From assembly GCA_949318235.1 (NCBI GenBank), contig OX439131.1:34103930-34167929 (forward strand): a DNA stretch of 64,000 nt. Direction: 5' to 3'. This document shows, one piece after another, positions 1 through 18,912 of this stretch. The position numbers and the translations under genes are program-made. The notes under the pieces were generated by a model. It had not been told where the DNA came from. It ran no database searches and saw only the letters and a list, made by a program, of their open reading frames with translations. Numbering within the stretch: the first letter of the stretch is position 1; each line of letters starts with the position of its first letter. The DNA comes from Ecdyonurus torrentis (Eukaryota > Arthropoda > Insecta > Ephemeroptera > Heptageniidae).

Positions 1-1224
1 AATAAAGTAATATCCAATCGATATGAAAACGAACACGGCGAGTAACTCATTATATTGATGAGAAAAACAAATAAACTTTAAGTAATAATACTTAATGTAT
101 CCATTATCTTAAGTGAATAGTGATTTTAACTACAAAACCACATGGAAAATATTTAATATCTTTGTGATACACATATATTTTTACCATTATTGATCCCAAT
201 TTTTAGAGAAAGTAGTTAGATATGATATTTAAATTTTATTTGTTTCATTGAATATAACTGTGATAAAAGAAATTATTAGTTCAATTATTTTAAAATAAAG
301 AACCTAATAATCCACTTAACTACATATTATTTTCAATGTTATGAATTTTAGATTAGCTTAAAAAAATGAAGAACATTTTCCACTCCACTTGTATGTTTCA
401 CGACATGAAAGGAAAAAATATTAAAAAAAAAATACTGCAAGTATATGTAAATAATTTATGAGTTCATGTTTTATTAGAATGGAGAAATATCTCTGACAAA
501 AACAAAATCCTAATAAGTCATTTATTTTTTATTACAGTCATTATTGTAAGTTTGTGCTACATAACATAACCAACATGTGTGTAATCATATAAAAAAAAAG
601 TTGACGGTGTTTACAGCCTGTTAGTTTAGTCACTTCGGTAAAAATTGTTGTCATAAAATGCTGATCATAAAATCGTAATGAAGAAATTCTCTAGAGATTT
701 TCAACGCTTTTACATGTTAGATGGTTACAAATGTTTATTCATTTTTTTTTTATATAAATTTTATGTTGTCTTGTGTATTCTTTTCTCAGATTTTCATTAA
801 TTTAATGTGTTTTTCTTTCTGATTTCAGATCTGTAAGTAACATGGAATTCGTAGATTTCCGGAGAACCTGGTTAGTTTTGTTTGGAATTATATGTTTGTT
901 ATGATAATTTATTCACTAAACAAATATTTTGAATTTTGTGTTCATATACTAAAATGTATACTATGCTGATAAATTACGAATAATATTTGATCATATGAAG
1001 TTTGCATCAATTTAATTTGTAGAATCAACATCGAATAAAAGGAAATTTTGATTGAAACTTTTATATTATTATTATATAAATGCACAAAAAACTATTAATC
1101 GTAGTAAATAATTTTATCCATTTTAAAGTCATACTATCATCTTTATAGGATAAAATGTCAGTATATCGTTTTCGTACAAAATAAAAATAAAAAATATTGG
1201 ATTTTCAGACTTTTGTTGACGTAG

Positions 1225-1226
1225 TA

Positions 1227-1298
<72 letters not shown>

Positions 1299-1310
1299 TA
1301 TATATAATAT
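1225..1310. repeat. (TA)n microsatellite
   Basis: Nearly pure TA dinucleotide tract, interrupted by a few AA or TT steps near both ends. Confidence 0.95.
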
Positions 1311-2331
1311 CATGAATAAAAGATAATATTTATGTTTATTTACATAATGGATTTCAAAAACACTCGCGATCACGAAGAGAGCGGAAAGAAAAGATTTTAG
1401 TACTCAGCCCTATTTGTAATTCTAATTCACTCAATTCTGATATTATTTTGAAACATTTTTAAATATTATACTTTGTAAGCTTTTCATGTTTTATTCACAA
1501 TTTTTACTTCAGCTAAGTAAAATATTTATTGATAAACAGTATTAATAAACACAATTTTACAAGCACTTAGGTTATCAATGGTCATTTTTTTTAATTCAAT
1601 TTAATATTCTTACTTCTCAGTCTCATGTGTTATCTAATTGGAAAAATTATTAAAGTTATGGATATATTATTGGATATATTATACATATATAGCATAATAT
1701 AGCATTGTAGTTGCAAAGCAAAATAAAAAAACACAATGAAAATATCTGTTAAGAGAATTTTCTTTTTTCTTCCATTTGTACTCCAAAAAAAAGGGTAGAT
1801 CGTTCCAATTGTAAATTTACATTTAAATCACTATTTTTGAAAGTTGAAATGCGATAAATTTTTCTTTATGTACTGACAAGAGGTGACTGAGCCGGCAGTT
1901 CGGCAACATTGCAATTATTCATGCTTTGACCTCAAACCTCCACATCACTCTCTTCCTACAGTTTTCTACAAAGTTAGACCAAGTTTTGGGCAATAAGCTT
2001 CTCTGAGAAGGCAAACCGTATAACTTGCAAAAAGAAAACTTTGTTACTCCTTCTTTAGGATACATATTCAAATATTACTTGTTTAAACAACTATAGCTTA
2101 TTCTAAACGAGAAGAAATAGTACAATTTAATGTTGAATACATATATAATAACATATTCGTAAAACAGTACATTACAGCGTTAATTATATAACATATATGT
2201 TATTATATCATTATTATAATAATGACAATAAAAGTTTATTATTAGCTAATATAAAAACTGACAAACTGTAACCTTTACTACTTATTTATTGATAATATTC
2301 TATTTCTGAAGAAAAATATTTTTTTGTATAT

Positions 2332-2334
2332 GTA

Positions 2335-2367
<33 letters not shown>
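2332..2367. repeat. (GT)n(TA)n compound microsatellite
   Basis: About nine GT units run directly into about nine TA units. Confidence 0.9.
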
Positions 2368-2658
2368 TGTAAGGCTTTATTATAGTTTCAAAAGTTCACG
2401 TGTGTCAGTTTATAGAAATTGAAATAAACGAATAGAGTGTTTATAGTATTTGTACCTAAAATTTATAAAATAAATAATCATACGCACTTGAAAGATAAGT
2501 ATGTAGAAAATGGAACAAACTCTTTGCGTAATGAATGAAAGTAAACAAAGCTGATATTTTACGTAAAATTTGTCGTATATTTCTCGAGCAAACATTTTCC
2601 ATTTATGACAGTTACCAAGGGTTTCAAAATTCATTTATTTGTTCAAACAAACACCACT

Positions 2659-2783
<125 letters not shown>

Positions 2784-4191
2784 TATATAAATAATGTTCA
2801 TACCCTGCAGTCAAATATTAATTACTTTTGTAAAAATAATATTTCATTATCAATGAATCTACTCTATCCCCTACACGTGTATTAAAAAAACTCTTTAGTC
2901 TAAATAAACATATAACTTAATAATATTTTTTGTTATTCAAGTTAATGTAATGAGAAATATAAACATTAAAATTCATTTATTTAATTCAATTACACTTAAT
3001 TTGTTAATTGCCTATGGCTATTGATTAAATATTTTAAACATATAAATATAATAATTTTTATGCAAAAAAAATATATTTATATAAATTCAAATAAGTTATT
3101 TTTAATTATAATACATTCAAAAAAAAAAAAAAAACGGAATGAGTTTTTGTAGCTTAAATTTGGTCAATATTTTAAATAAAATGTCATCGCATTAAGAAAG
3201 GATAATACCAGTAAAACGTGAAATACTCGAAGTGAAACGTTGTGGAGACAGAGAAAAGCTTCTTCTCCCCCAGCAGCTCTTGCTGCAATCAGCAAACTTA
3301 GATTACTTGACGAAGCAATGAATGCTAATCACAATATCAACCACCAAACTTGTTAGATTGTTAGCAACCCCCAGGCCGACGCATCTGACTGTTATCATGA
3401 GACTTATTGTTGTCATGGTTTTCAGTTAAAGAACATTCATTTCTTCTTTTTAATTATTATTATTATAATTTTTTTCTTGTTCTTCTTTTAACCAATAAAA
3501 CTTTTATGAGTGTGATTTTTATAGCGTTTTATGAATAATGGACTTAAATTTCCGTGGTTCTAAATTTGCGTATTACATTGCTTTAAAAATACAAAATCAT
3601 ATCTATAAGTTTTAGATTTAAATAATAATATCCCCCGCGTAAACCCCCCACACAATCGAGTGTGGGGCTAAAAAAATCAATTGTAATAATAAAAATATAT
3701 ATCTGCAGAATGTCTGATAATTATTTTGATTTAGATAACAAATATATATTTTTTCTTCCTTTCTTCCAACTTTTTGCTTTAGACGATTTATTCTTTCCCC
3801 CTTTTTATGGTTATAGAAGAAAAGAGTTTGCTCTTGTTGGGCGAGTAGGTTTTGTGAATTGGTTTGATATATCGTACATCAGGGAGCTGTAATTGCTGTT
3901 TGTTAAATGTAATTATGTGGCATACATCAGTAACCAACAATAACAACTCATAGGCAGAAGTAATAATACAAATTATACCCTGTAGATTGTCGTGGTATAT
4001 TGGTAGTTAGCTTTAATGAGAAATTAGAAAAGAAATTAATTTAATAAAAAGTATTGAACTAAAGCAAATTATACACATTATGCTAAAAGCTAACATAAAT
4101 TTGTGTACATTTTGTACTAAAAAAGATTTACCAGGGCATAAAAAGGGTATAATGCAATAGCAATAATAAAATGGTTTATAGTAAATGGTTG

Positions 4192-4194
<3 letters not shown>

Positions 4195-4254
<60 letters not shown>
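4195..4254. repeat. (TA)n microsatellite
   Basis: Pure TA tract of about 60 bp. Confidence 0.95.
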
Positions 4255-4255
<1 letters not shown>

Positions 4256-6137
4256 AATTAATGGTGCATTACACTTAACCAACTTGCTTATACTGTTCAT
4301 TTCGGATCAAAAACATAGCGAAGTGGGGAAAAAAAAGTCAGGATGTCAGTTATATATATATATTTTTTTTTTATCAATTCACGGTCTCTGGTGACATTTA
4401 ACAAAACAGTGGGATGAAAAAATGTCTAGAATTGGATTAAGCTTTGGTTGTGACAATCCAGAACGCGCCACAACCAATACTGTCGTGTAACTATAAAATC
4501 CCATAGTGAGTAGCACATAACAATATTACTCATACTGTCGTCAATTATTTTTATTTTATTATTATTATTAATCGTATACAATACAAAAGATAATACCTTA
4601 TATATAAATTTTAAATTATTTAGATAAAAAATAAAATAAATAATCAAAATTCCGTTTTTTTTTTTTTTTTTTTATTTTAACCCCTGCAGAAACTTGAAGT
4701 ATGCAATTTGTGCAACAGATGTAACCAACTGGTTGCATAATCAACAGGATACATCTCAACATTTACTTAAATTAAATTTATTCATTCGGTTAGATTATTT
4801 TAATTAATGGAAGAAAATAATTAAAATAAAATAACATATTTTATAAATTAAACTATATTAAATGTTTCTCATACGTTATATTTACTTAAAAACTAAATTT
4901 ATGTAAATATTATTTTAATGTAAATTATATAAGGGTTACAAAAAAAAATGTTAAATCAAAATGTGTTAAAGTAGTAACTCAAAAGTTAAAGTAATTAGAG
5001 ATGATACGAGGCGTGATATTCTTTGATGTTATAAGGACCAGCGGGTGACCACAACCTATCCTCTCACTTTATGTCTCACTAAAGTAAAGCCAGCTGATCG
5101 ATGTAATGGGCGTGGTCCTCACTTTCTGGCTTTGAAGTCACCACACCCGTCACTTTTCTCGCCTCAAACTACAAATTAATGTACACGTGTGGGTTGTTGT
5201 TACTTTATTTACATTAAAACTATTTTATATATTCAATTTAACATCCGTCCGTGTGAATTTATTATTTTATTATTATTATTTTTTTTAAACTTTTATACCA
5301 TTGTTATATGTATAAGTATTTACCTAATGATAACAACTGTATTATAACAAAAGAGTGTAATTATTTTTAAGAGTAAACGTTAAATACATATAGAAATATA
5401 AAACAAAGGTATCATTATAAACATTAAATTTACTAACAGTCTCGATTATATTTTATTATACTCACGTATACAATTTTAATTTACTTGCAAGGTTGTTCCA
5501 TTATGCTTTAGCAATTTTATCAATTATAAATTAAATATGTTTGTTCACATATTAATTACTTTGAGAAATTGTACAATAGCTAAACATTGAAACTTAATTG
5601 CAATATGTACAGTTTTAATCAGTGTTTGGTTTATGGTTACTTAATTTTAATGTTGTTGATAATACCACGGGAAATTACTATAATTTGAATTCTTTCTTCT
5701 TCTTTTTTAATTTATTTAAATGTTGTCACACTAAAAGTTAACTTTCTTAGAAAAAAAACTTGACTTGTAAAGAGAAAGCTACATTTCCTGGTGTAAGTGA
5801 GAATAAGATGTAAAAATGTATGTTGATCGTGCGATGAGTTCAGTGTTAAAACCAGGCAAGTTTTTTAGTTGCTTGTACGTGTCTTAAGCACAAAAAAAAA
5901 AATTGAATGAATGAAAAGAAAAGTATAACATATTACGTGAATTTATTTTTAAATGCTACTGAATTTTATTTATATATATATCTTTATGTTATTGAGTTTT
6001 TTTTACAGCCATAATAACATTTTTACTTATTCTTAATAGTTGTTGACAATAATAAGAAATAATGATTGTGAGTGACTTGTTATTTTGTTTTATTTGAGAA
6101 TATGGGAAGTTAAGGACATGAAACTGTTCCGCTTTAA

Positions 6138-6319
6138 TTGTTGTATTTGAAGTGATTCAGTTGTATCAAGTGGCAGTTGCTGCCAATGTGTCCCACTGTC
6201 GTACCCTCATGACTACCCACAAATCTCTCCCCACTACGACCCCCTCTACTCGTCCTCCCACTCTCAACTGCCCAGAGGCATCTCCGGAGTATTCAACTGC
6301 TGCCTGCTTTGCTAACAAA
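6138..6319 (+). other. Coding-like GC-rich island, possible exon
   Basis: A locally GC-rich segment in otherwise AT-rich DNA. Two plus-strand frames stay open. One runs from an ATG at 6152 to a stop at 6341-6343. The other, ending TAA at about 6317-6319, reads a Pro/Tyr/Ser/His-rich peptide containing YPQISPHYDPLYSSSHSQLP. It is preceded by a weak acceptor-like CAG and has no clear donor. No family is recognised. It could be a terminal exon of an unrecognised transcript, a dpr 5' exon, or a conserved non-coding element. Confidence 0.2.
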
Positions 6320-8958
6320 CACCCACACACCCTAATGTCGTAACTTAACATTTAAATCCAAACTAGATTTCAATAGCACTGTCAAGAATGACAGTTCAAT
6401 TAAAGTGAAGAGGACTCTTCTACATAACAGGAAAAAGTAGAAAGAGCAAAATAATAATGCTGACGCAAATATGTAACATGTTACAAAAATAAATTGTACT
6501 GTGACGTAATATAATAATGAATTTATTATATTTCTTCCGTTTATCTGTTATTATTATTAATAATTTTTGTGAGATACTTTTACGGCGTTTACAGTTCATG
6601 AAAGGCAATACAAAAAGTGTTATATTTTTGATATGAATTACTTAATGTTCTTTGCGTATCTATATTTAACCACACCTTAATAAATGCCAATATGGGCTAT
6701 ATTACAATTACTTTTACAATTTCTTACTACTTATATGCTACTAAAGTCTAAATTATACTTTTCACTTCCTTGTCATTAAAATATCAAATTCGAATGTTTT
6801 TAATCTTTATAATCTTCGACCTTTTTATTTATTGTAGGTTAATTCCTTAGGGTTTCATTGTTTGTTTAAATCTGGTAGGTAAGCGATACCTTGTTTACTT
6901 TAGCTTAGTAATAAACTGACCATTATTTTTTACAATAAAATTTAATGTTGATAATCGGCATACGAAAAGTGTAGTGAAATTGTTATTCGTATCTTTCCCT
7001 GTTCATTTAAAATGGCTCGTAATGAGTACTATGTGAGAAGAACAACAAAAAGGGTAAATTGTATGTAAATCGAGCTTTTTTGTTATTATTATTGTTTTTT
7101 ATTTTACATATAGAGGTAGCTTGACGCTTTTGCTCATAAAAACTCCCTTGTTCTACATATGAAGCAACGTATGCAAATTATGTTTTCTCACTTTTACAAC
7201 ATGGAAGTATACTTTTAGCAAAACAAAACAGCAAAAATATGTAAATTCAAAAATTTATATTTTTAACTTTTATTAATGTTTAATTTTGTTGCATATGAAG
7301 ATTCAATATGAAAGCAGGCCAAAAAAATAAAAAAAAAATAAAAAAATAAAATTTTGAATAAAATAGCACAGGTAGCATAAAATTAGAACTTATTTCTACA
7401 TCTTAAAAACAGAAATTAAAAATTCTTTCTATGCAGGTATTGCATTTATATAGTTCAATTATTGGTATGTGACCAATACTTTCAACGTTGCAAAGTTGAT
7501 AAAGTAAGCAAACATTTTTTTTGCACGTCCCAACAAAGTGATATCAAATGAACAATAAAATTGCGGGAGGAATTTGAGAGAGAAACGATTGGTTACCTCG
7601 AAATACGCGTCTAAATTACCAAAATATTGGAGCCTCATTTGATAAACTTGTTCTAATTTATTACTCGGCTTGTAATGTACAAGAATGTACCATTTTTCAT
7701 GGTTACTTTATGGTATTTGTTTGAATTTATAACTTTTGTAATCATTCTTTTTAAAGTTTGAAATTATATTTAATAAAAATGTTTACATTTATACTATTAG
7801 TAAATTCTTTTTCTCTTAATTTGCTGATTAGTTTGGACATACAAAAATGCATCAGTAATTTTAAACTGTTTTTTTGTTTAGAAAACTACAAAATATATGA
7901 TCATCTTACTTATTGATCTTATTATCTTATTGCTCTTTGTCGTCTGAGTCATGATAGCATTATTATTTTAATAACATGAAAACAAAACATGAAACACTAT
8001 CTACATCATATTAAATGTGTAACTTACTAATCACGTTATATAATACTCACAGTATATTTATGATTTCATTTTATATTATTTATAAACATGAAAACGATTC
8101 TTTGTTGTTAGTTTAGGGTGAGTAAATTGTGATAAGTTCAGTAATGTATTATTTTAGAAAACAAAAGAATTCTTAATTTGTTGTGAAAATATTTTACACT
8201 TATCGAGCTGTGTCAAACTTGCATTGTTAGTAAGAAAAAATTAAAAAGCATCATTTTTAATGAAATAAAAAGAATACATTACCTTTAATATTGTTTATAA
8301 AATTATTTTTTATTTAGGTTTAAATATATAAGTATTCTACTCAAAAGAAAACAACATAACAATATATTAATAAAAATTACGCTGAAAAATATACTTTTAA
8401 AATTATTCATACGTAAAGAAAAAATTGTAAATAACATTAACTTTATTAAAAGTTTCCTCAAGGGTCTTAAAAAATAATACAAACAAATGAAAATAAAAAT
8501 AAATTTTAAAAGCACAATATTTTTGAAGCACAAATAAAGTTAAAATGAAGGGAAAAAATTAATGATTTTCAAGGTTTTATAAGTTATTGGTATATTTTAA
8601 ATATATAACACAGTGTCTAAAAAAGAAATTCATATACGTAAGAGTATGATACGAAAGACAACATAAATCTGCATGCAGTATGGAATACTGAACGTGTTAT
8701 TATTTTTCTCAACAATATCTTGCCGCGACCAATATCTGAGAAAACTCATATCAGCCTCTTGAGACCTTCATATTGTTTGTGAGCATTTTGAAATGGCATC
8801 ACAGATGAGAAATAAATTGAATTTCTCCTCCTTGCATTATCAACTTCTGTAGCATAGCAGATTACCATATAGAATTTTTTTTATCAAGAATTTTCTTTAA
8901 AAAAAAAACGAATAAAAAGAGAAAATAAAATAACAAAGGTTCTTTAAACTAATTTTTT

Positions 8959-8998
<40 letters not shown>

Positions 8999-11900
8999 TT
9001 ACAGAACAGAACTTCCGCGTTAAAATTTGGCCAATAATGCATGTTACATAAATATTTTAAAAATTAAACACTTAAAGCAGGACTTTTTTTTTTACATAAA
9101 TTAATGTTTACAAAATTCTTATCCATTCTAGTTCAAATTATTAAAACTCTTAGTTTTAAAAAGAAATTCCAAACATTTTAAGTACTAATTCGCATTTTTG
9201 AAAAAGTTATAAATAGGATTTAAAACATAGTTATTGAGCCAATTCTGTATGATTACATACGTGACCTAAGGATTTATAGTTTGTACAACAACTCTAGTGT
9301 ATATTTTGTTCACTCTTGCAAAAGTGAAGTCACGTTTTATAAAGCTTACATCATAAGACATTTATTATCCTTCACTTTCACTAACAATAAAAAGAAAAGT
9401 TTATATATAAATAAAATCTAAATTTTCATATTACTCACAATACAATATTTGAATACAATATTAATAACAATTAATAATAAATGGTTTTAATTAGAAGCCA
9501 TTAAAGGTATACACCCACAAACATGTACTGTACCTCTGACATTTATGTAAAATTAATTTGTCAGATTTTATACAGTTTAAATATAATGAGCTATATTATA
9601 TTCAAATTTAATATTAGTCTTTATTCGATAATTTTCCTCTATATCGTATCAGTGTCAAATCATTATAACTCAGATTATTGGTAAACCATATCAAAGATAC
9701 TTATACATAGATTTTACTATTCAATAAGCAATTATGTTTTAAAGCTATATATTTTTTTAGTGCGGTAGAAACCACATAATCTCCTATCAAAGTACTATAC
9801 TTACAATTGAAAACAGTTTGGATTGATATGAGAAGATTTGAGATGTTTGTTCGTGGTGATTTTGCAATCTAACTCTCTCATGCTATATTTGTCTATCAGA
9901 TTTGCAGTAATACACAGCGGGTTGCAAATTTGTGTTTGTAGAACGTGGTGTATAATCTACAAAGGTAAAGTAAGTAGGTATGTATATTTCTCCTCTAACC
10001 ATAAATTTTATTTGTTTAATTTATCTATATAAATCTATCTATCTATGTAGATAAAAAATACTATAATGTGACGTTTTACAAGTTCGTATTTAATTTATAT
10101 TTTATATTTATTGAATTATTATTATTTATTTGAGTTTTTTTTATTCATAATTACTGCATTTGAGATATAATATTTAGTAAAAAATTCTTAAATTTTAATA
10201 ACTTTAAAATGTAAAATCTCAATAAATGACTTTATAAAGAAATGCCAAAATATTCTTAAACAAAAAATTAAGAGATTTTTTTATCTTAAAAATATTTTTA
10301 TTAACACTCTAATTTTACACCTTTTTTATGTGCCTTTCCCAAAAGAGATCTTATATCTCAGTAATTTACTCTAATACAAGTTTAACGTTAAAAACCAGCT
10401 CTCCAGATTAGCTATTTAGCAGGTAGGCTTCTCAAGAGCAACACTCATTAGCAAAATATTAAACTTGAAAGACTCTTACTTTTTTTTTTAAATATATATA
10501 ATATTACATAAGAAAAAAAAAGCACGTCGTTAGTATTTAAATACGCTGTTTATTGAAGGGAAAAATTACGGCAACGTCAAATTTAAATTTAAAACCTGCG
10601 TTGAATACATAAAAGTTGTTATATAAAAGGGAGAGAACTATTAAAAACCACGATGGAAATGTGTGGTAACATGTTATGAAATGTTGCTAGTAAAAGCTGT
10701 AGTATTTAAAAAGTCATCAACGTGTGTTAAAATTTCGTTGGGTACTTTTGAAACACGCTCTTGTAAAAAGTGAGAGTAAAATATATACTATATAAAAGAT
10801 TAATATAAATTTAAAAAATATAGTATATATATAACTTTATAAGTAAGCCATATATATGCGTCTAAAATGAATAATTTTTCATGAATATAGCAAAATAAAG
10901 TTTAAGCTGCGTTTATGTCATAATAGCAAGTATATTTATTATTGCTAAATTCGAACTGCGTACAAAAATATTCTATGTAACATAGTTAAATGCAGTACAC
11001 TCACTGTCTGTACTGTGTACAGTATATTATGTTGTAATGAAAAATAATAATAAAAAAATAATGATAAAAAAATAATAATAAAAAAAAGCTGATAATAAAG
11101 CATAATTATTATACTTTTTTTTCCATGATTTTTGTTTATAATTAATATTTCGGCAAAATACAATTAAATGCCCGTTCATGGTGACTAATATTATCAATGT
11201 CTATATTATAACAATTTGTATGTCTGTGTATATGACACATTTAAAACAGTACTACAATAATAGCTAAAATATATATTAATATAATAAATCAAATTATGAC
11301 TGAAATTTTTTTGAATTTTATTTTCATTTCACGCTTACTAAATATAAAAACGTATTATGTCAATTATAAATACAAAAATCATTGACCAATATTCCTGATA
11401 TGAATTTATAAATGCTTGTATTATCTATTCAACTAAAAAAAATTTTTAAATGCGACATCATTGTCAAATTAATTCATTTTATTTAAAATTATACAATTTA
11501 TTGCTTTTTTTTTTGTATTATTCAGCAAATTTAAACAAAAAATTATTTATGTTAACATACGATAAATTATTATTATTATTTTATTTTTTTGAAAAAAGGG
11601 GGTGATCCCAAAATATAATGTGTACGATTTTTGCATTTTATAACACTTTTGGCAGTAATTTTACTATGAATAGGTCTTAAATTGATTTAATTGTTATTTA
11701 GTTTTTGCTTGTGAAATTTATATTTTTAGTTTTCAAATCGTATGATTTTTAGGAATAGGTACATTTCATGTGAAGTATGAAGCAAAGAAGAAAAAAATAA
11801 ATATTTTGAACATTAATCAATAAAATCTATAAAAGTTGAAGAAAAATAACATCTTAAAACTGAAAATGGCAGTAACTTGAAACACAAATAAATTTAATAT

Positions 11901-12818
11901 CTAAAAAAAAAAAAAAAAAAAAAACTCAAGAACTATTATTTTACCACCAATGCTACTTTTCTTGTATAATTCTTTTTGTTTCTTATATATTATATATAGT
12001 ATAATATCTTCCATTCTCTTCAACATAATGCTTCAGCCTTACATTATATTGCTTCTTTGAAAAATCATAAAGAAAATATGTAAATGTGATTTCACTTTAT
12101 TTTTTCCATTATTGTCTTTTTATCCTTTGAGATTTATTATTTTTCTAAATTCAATTCGAAATAACATTAAAATAAAATCCCAAGATAAGAGAATTTCCAA
12201 TAAATCGAATGTTCTTTTTTTATTTATTATCTTGTATAAAATCTTATAAGATACAATTATATAGCATAATTTTCTCAATAATTTTGTCAATAGATAAATT
12301 TAGAAGCACTTTATATAGAAAAAAAAGGGGGTGGTAATATTATTCCAGAAAGCTATAATAACTTATAAACCGCTTTAAGCATTGAATTTACAAAATTAAC
12401 TGACTTACATCTAAAGAGATTGTAAGAAGATACACTCATTTCTGAGAAAAGCAAAATTATATTCATTATCCTCTTGTCAATCAATATTAATAATACGTAA
12501 TTATATTTCTATTCACTTCAAAATTAGTTGATTAGTTCATTAAAATATACGTAATAACAAAAGCATTTGCTCTGCTTTTAAGTAATAAATTGTGCGTAAT
12601 TTTTATTTGCTTTCAAAACAAGACAAGACTAATGAACACTAATAAAAATTTATTTGTAATCGAATCTGAAAATTTGAATAAACATCAAATCCTTATAGCA
12701 CATATTCAGTATTAGATTACGTATAAATATCTGCACTATTTTTTTTTCCATTCTACGTTAAAACTTATTATATATCTGCAAGACCTTATTTAAATGTCCG
12801 CTTAACATATTAAATAAT

Positions 12819-12939
12819 GGACCACTTGCAATGAACGAACTATTTAAAATAAATTTGAATATTCTTAATGCGTTTCTTATTGTAAAATCGTTTTCACTTA
12901 CACGTTGCAATAATAAAAACATTTCATTGCAAGTGGTCC
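12819..12939. mobile_element. MITE, GGACCACTTGCAATGAA family, copy 1
   Basis: A 121-bp element bounded by near-perfect inverted repeats: GGACCACTTGCAATGAA at the left and its complement at the right. The interior is AT-rich and non-coding. A second copy of the same length, in the opposite orientation, sits at 53648-53768 inside an OPI10 intron and aligns along its whole length, including the conserved interior TCGTTTTCACTTAC. Length, terminal repeats and lack of coding capacity indicate a non-autonomous DNA transposon. The superfamily is unclear because no target-site duplication is evident here. Confidence 0.8.

Positions 12940-18912
<5,973 letters not shown>

Larger units (their letters stand above)
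2784..12818. other. Gene-free AT-rich stretch with two GC-richer islands
   Basis: Mostly unique AT-rich sequence with short A or T runs (for example 8969-8995 and 11905-11924) and one TA tract at 4195-4254. Two less AT-rich islands stand out: about 5030-5170, which has no clear open frame, and 6150-6330, listed separately. A short perfect stem (CCCCCACAC/GTGTGGGG) lies near 3647-3667. Nothing else could be assigned. Confidence 0.45.

Noticed and set aside
3662..3892. 76-aa plus-strand frame
   Set aside because: Composition matches AT-rich noise, no homology is recognised, and its start overlaps a short GC hairpin.
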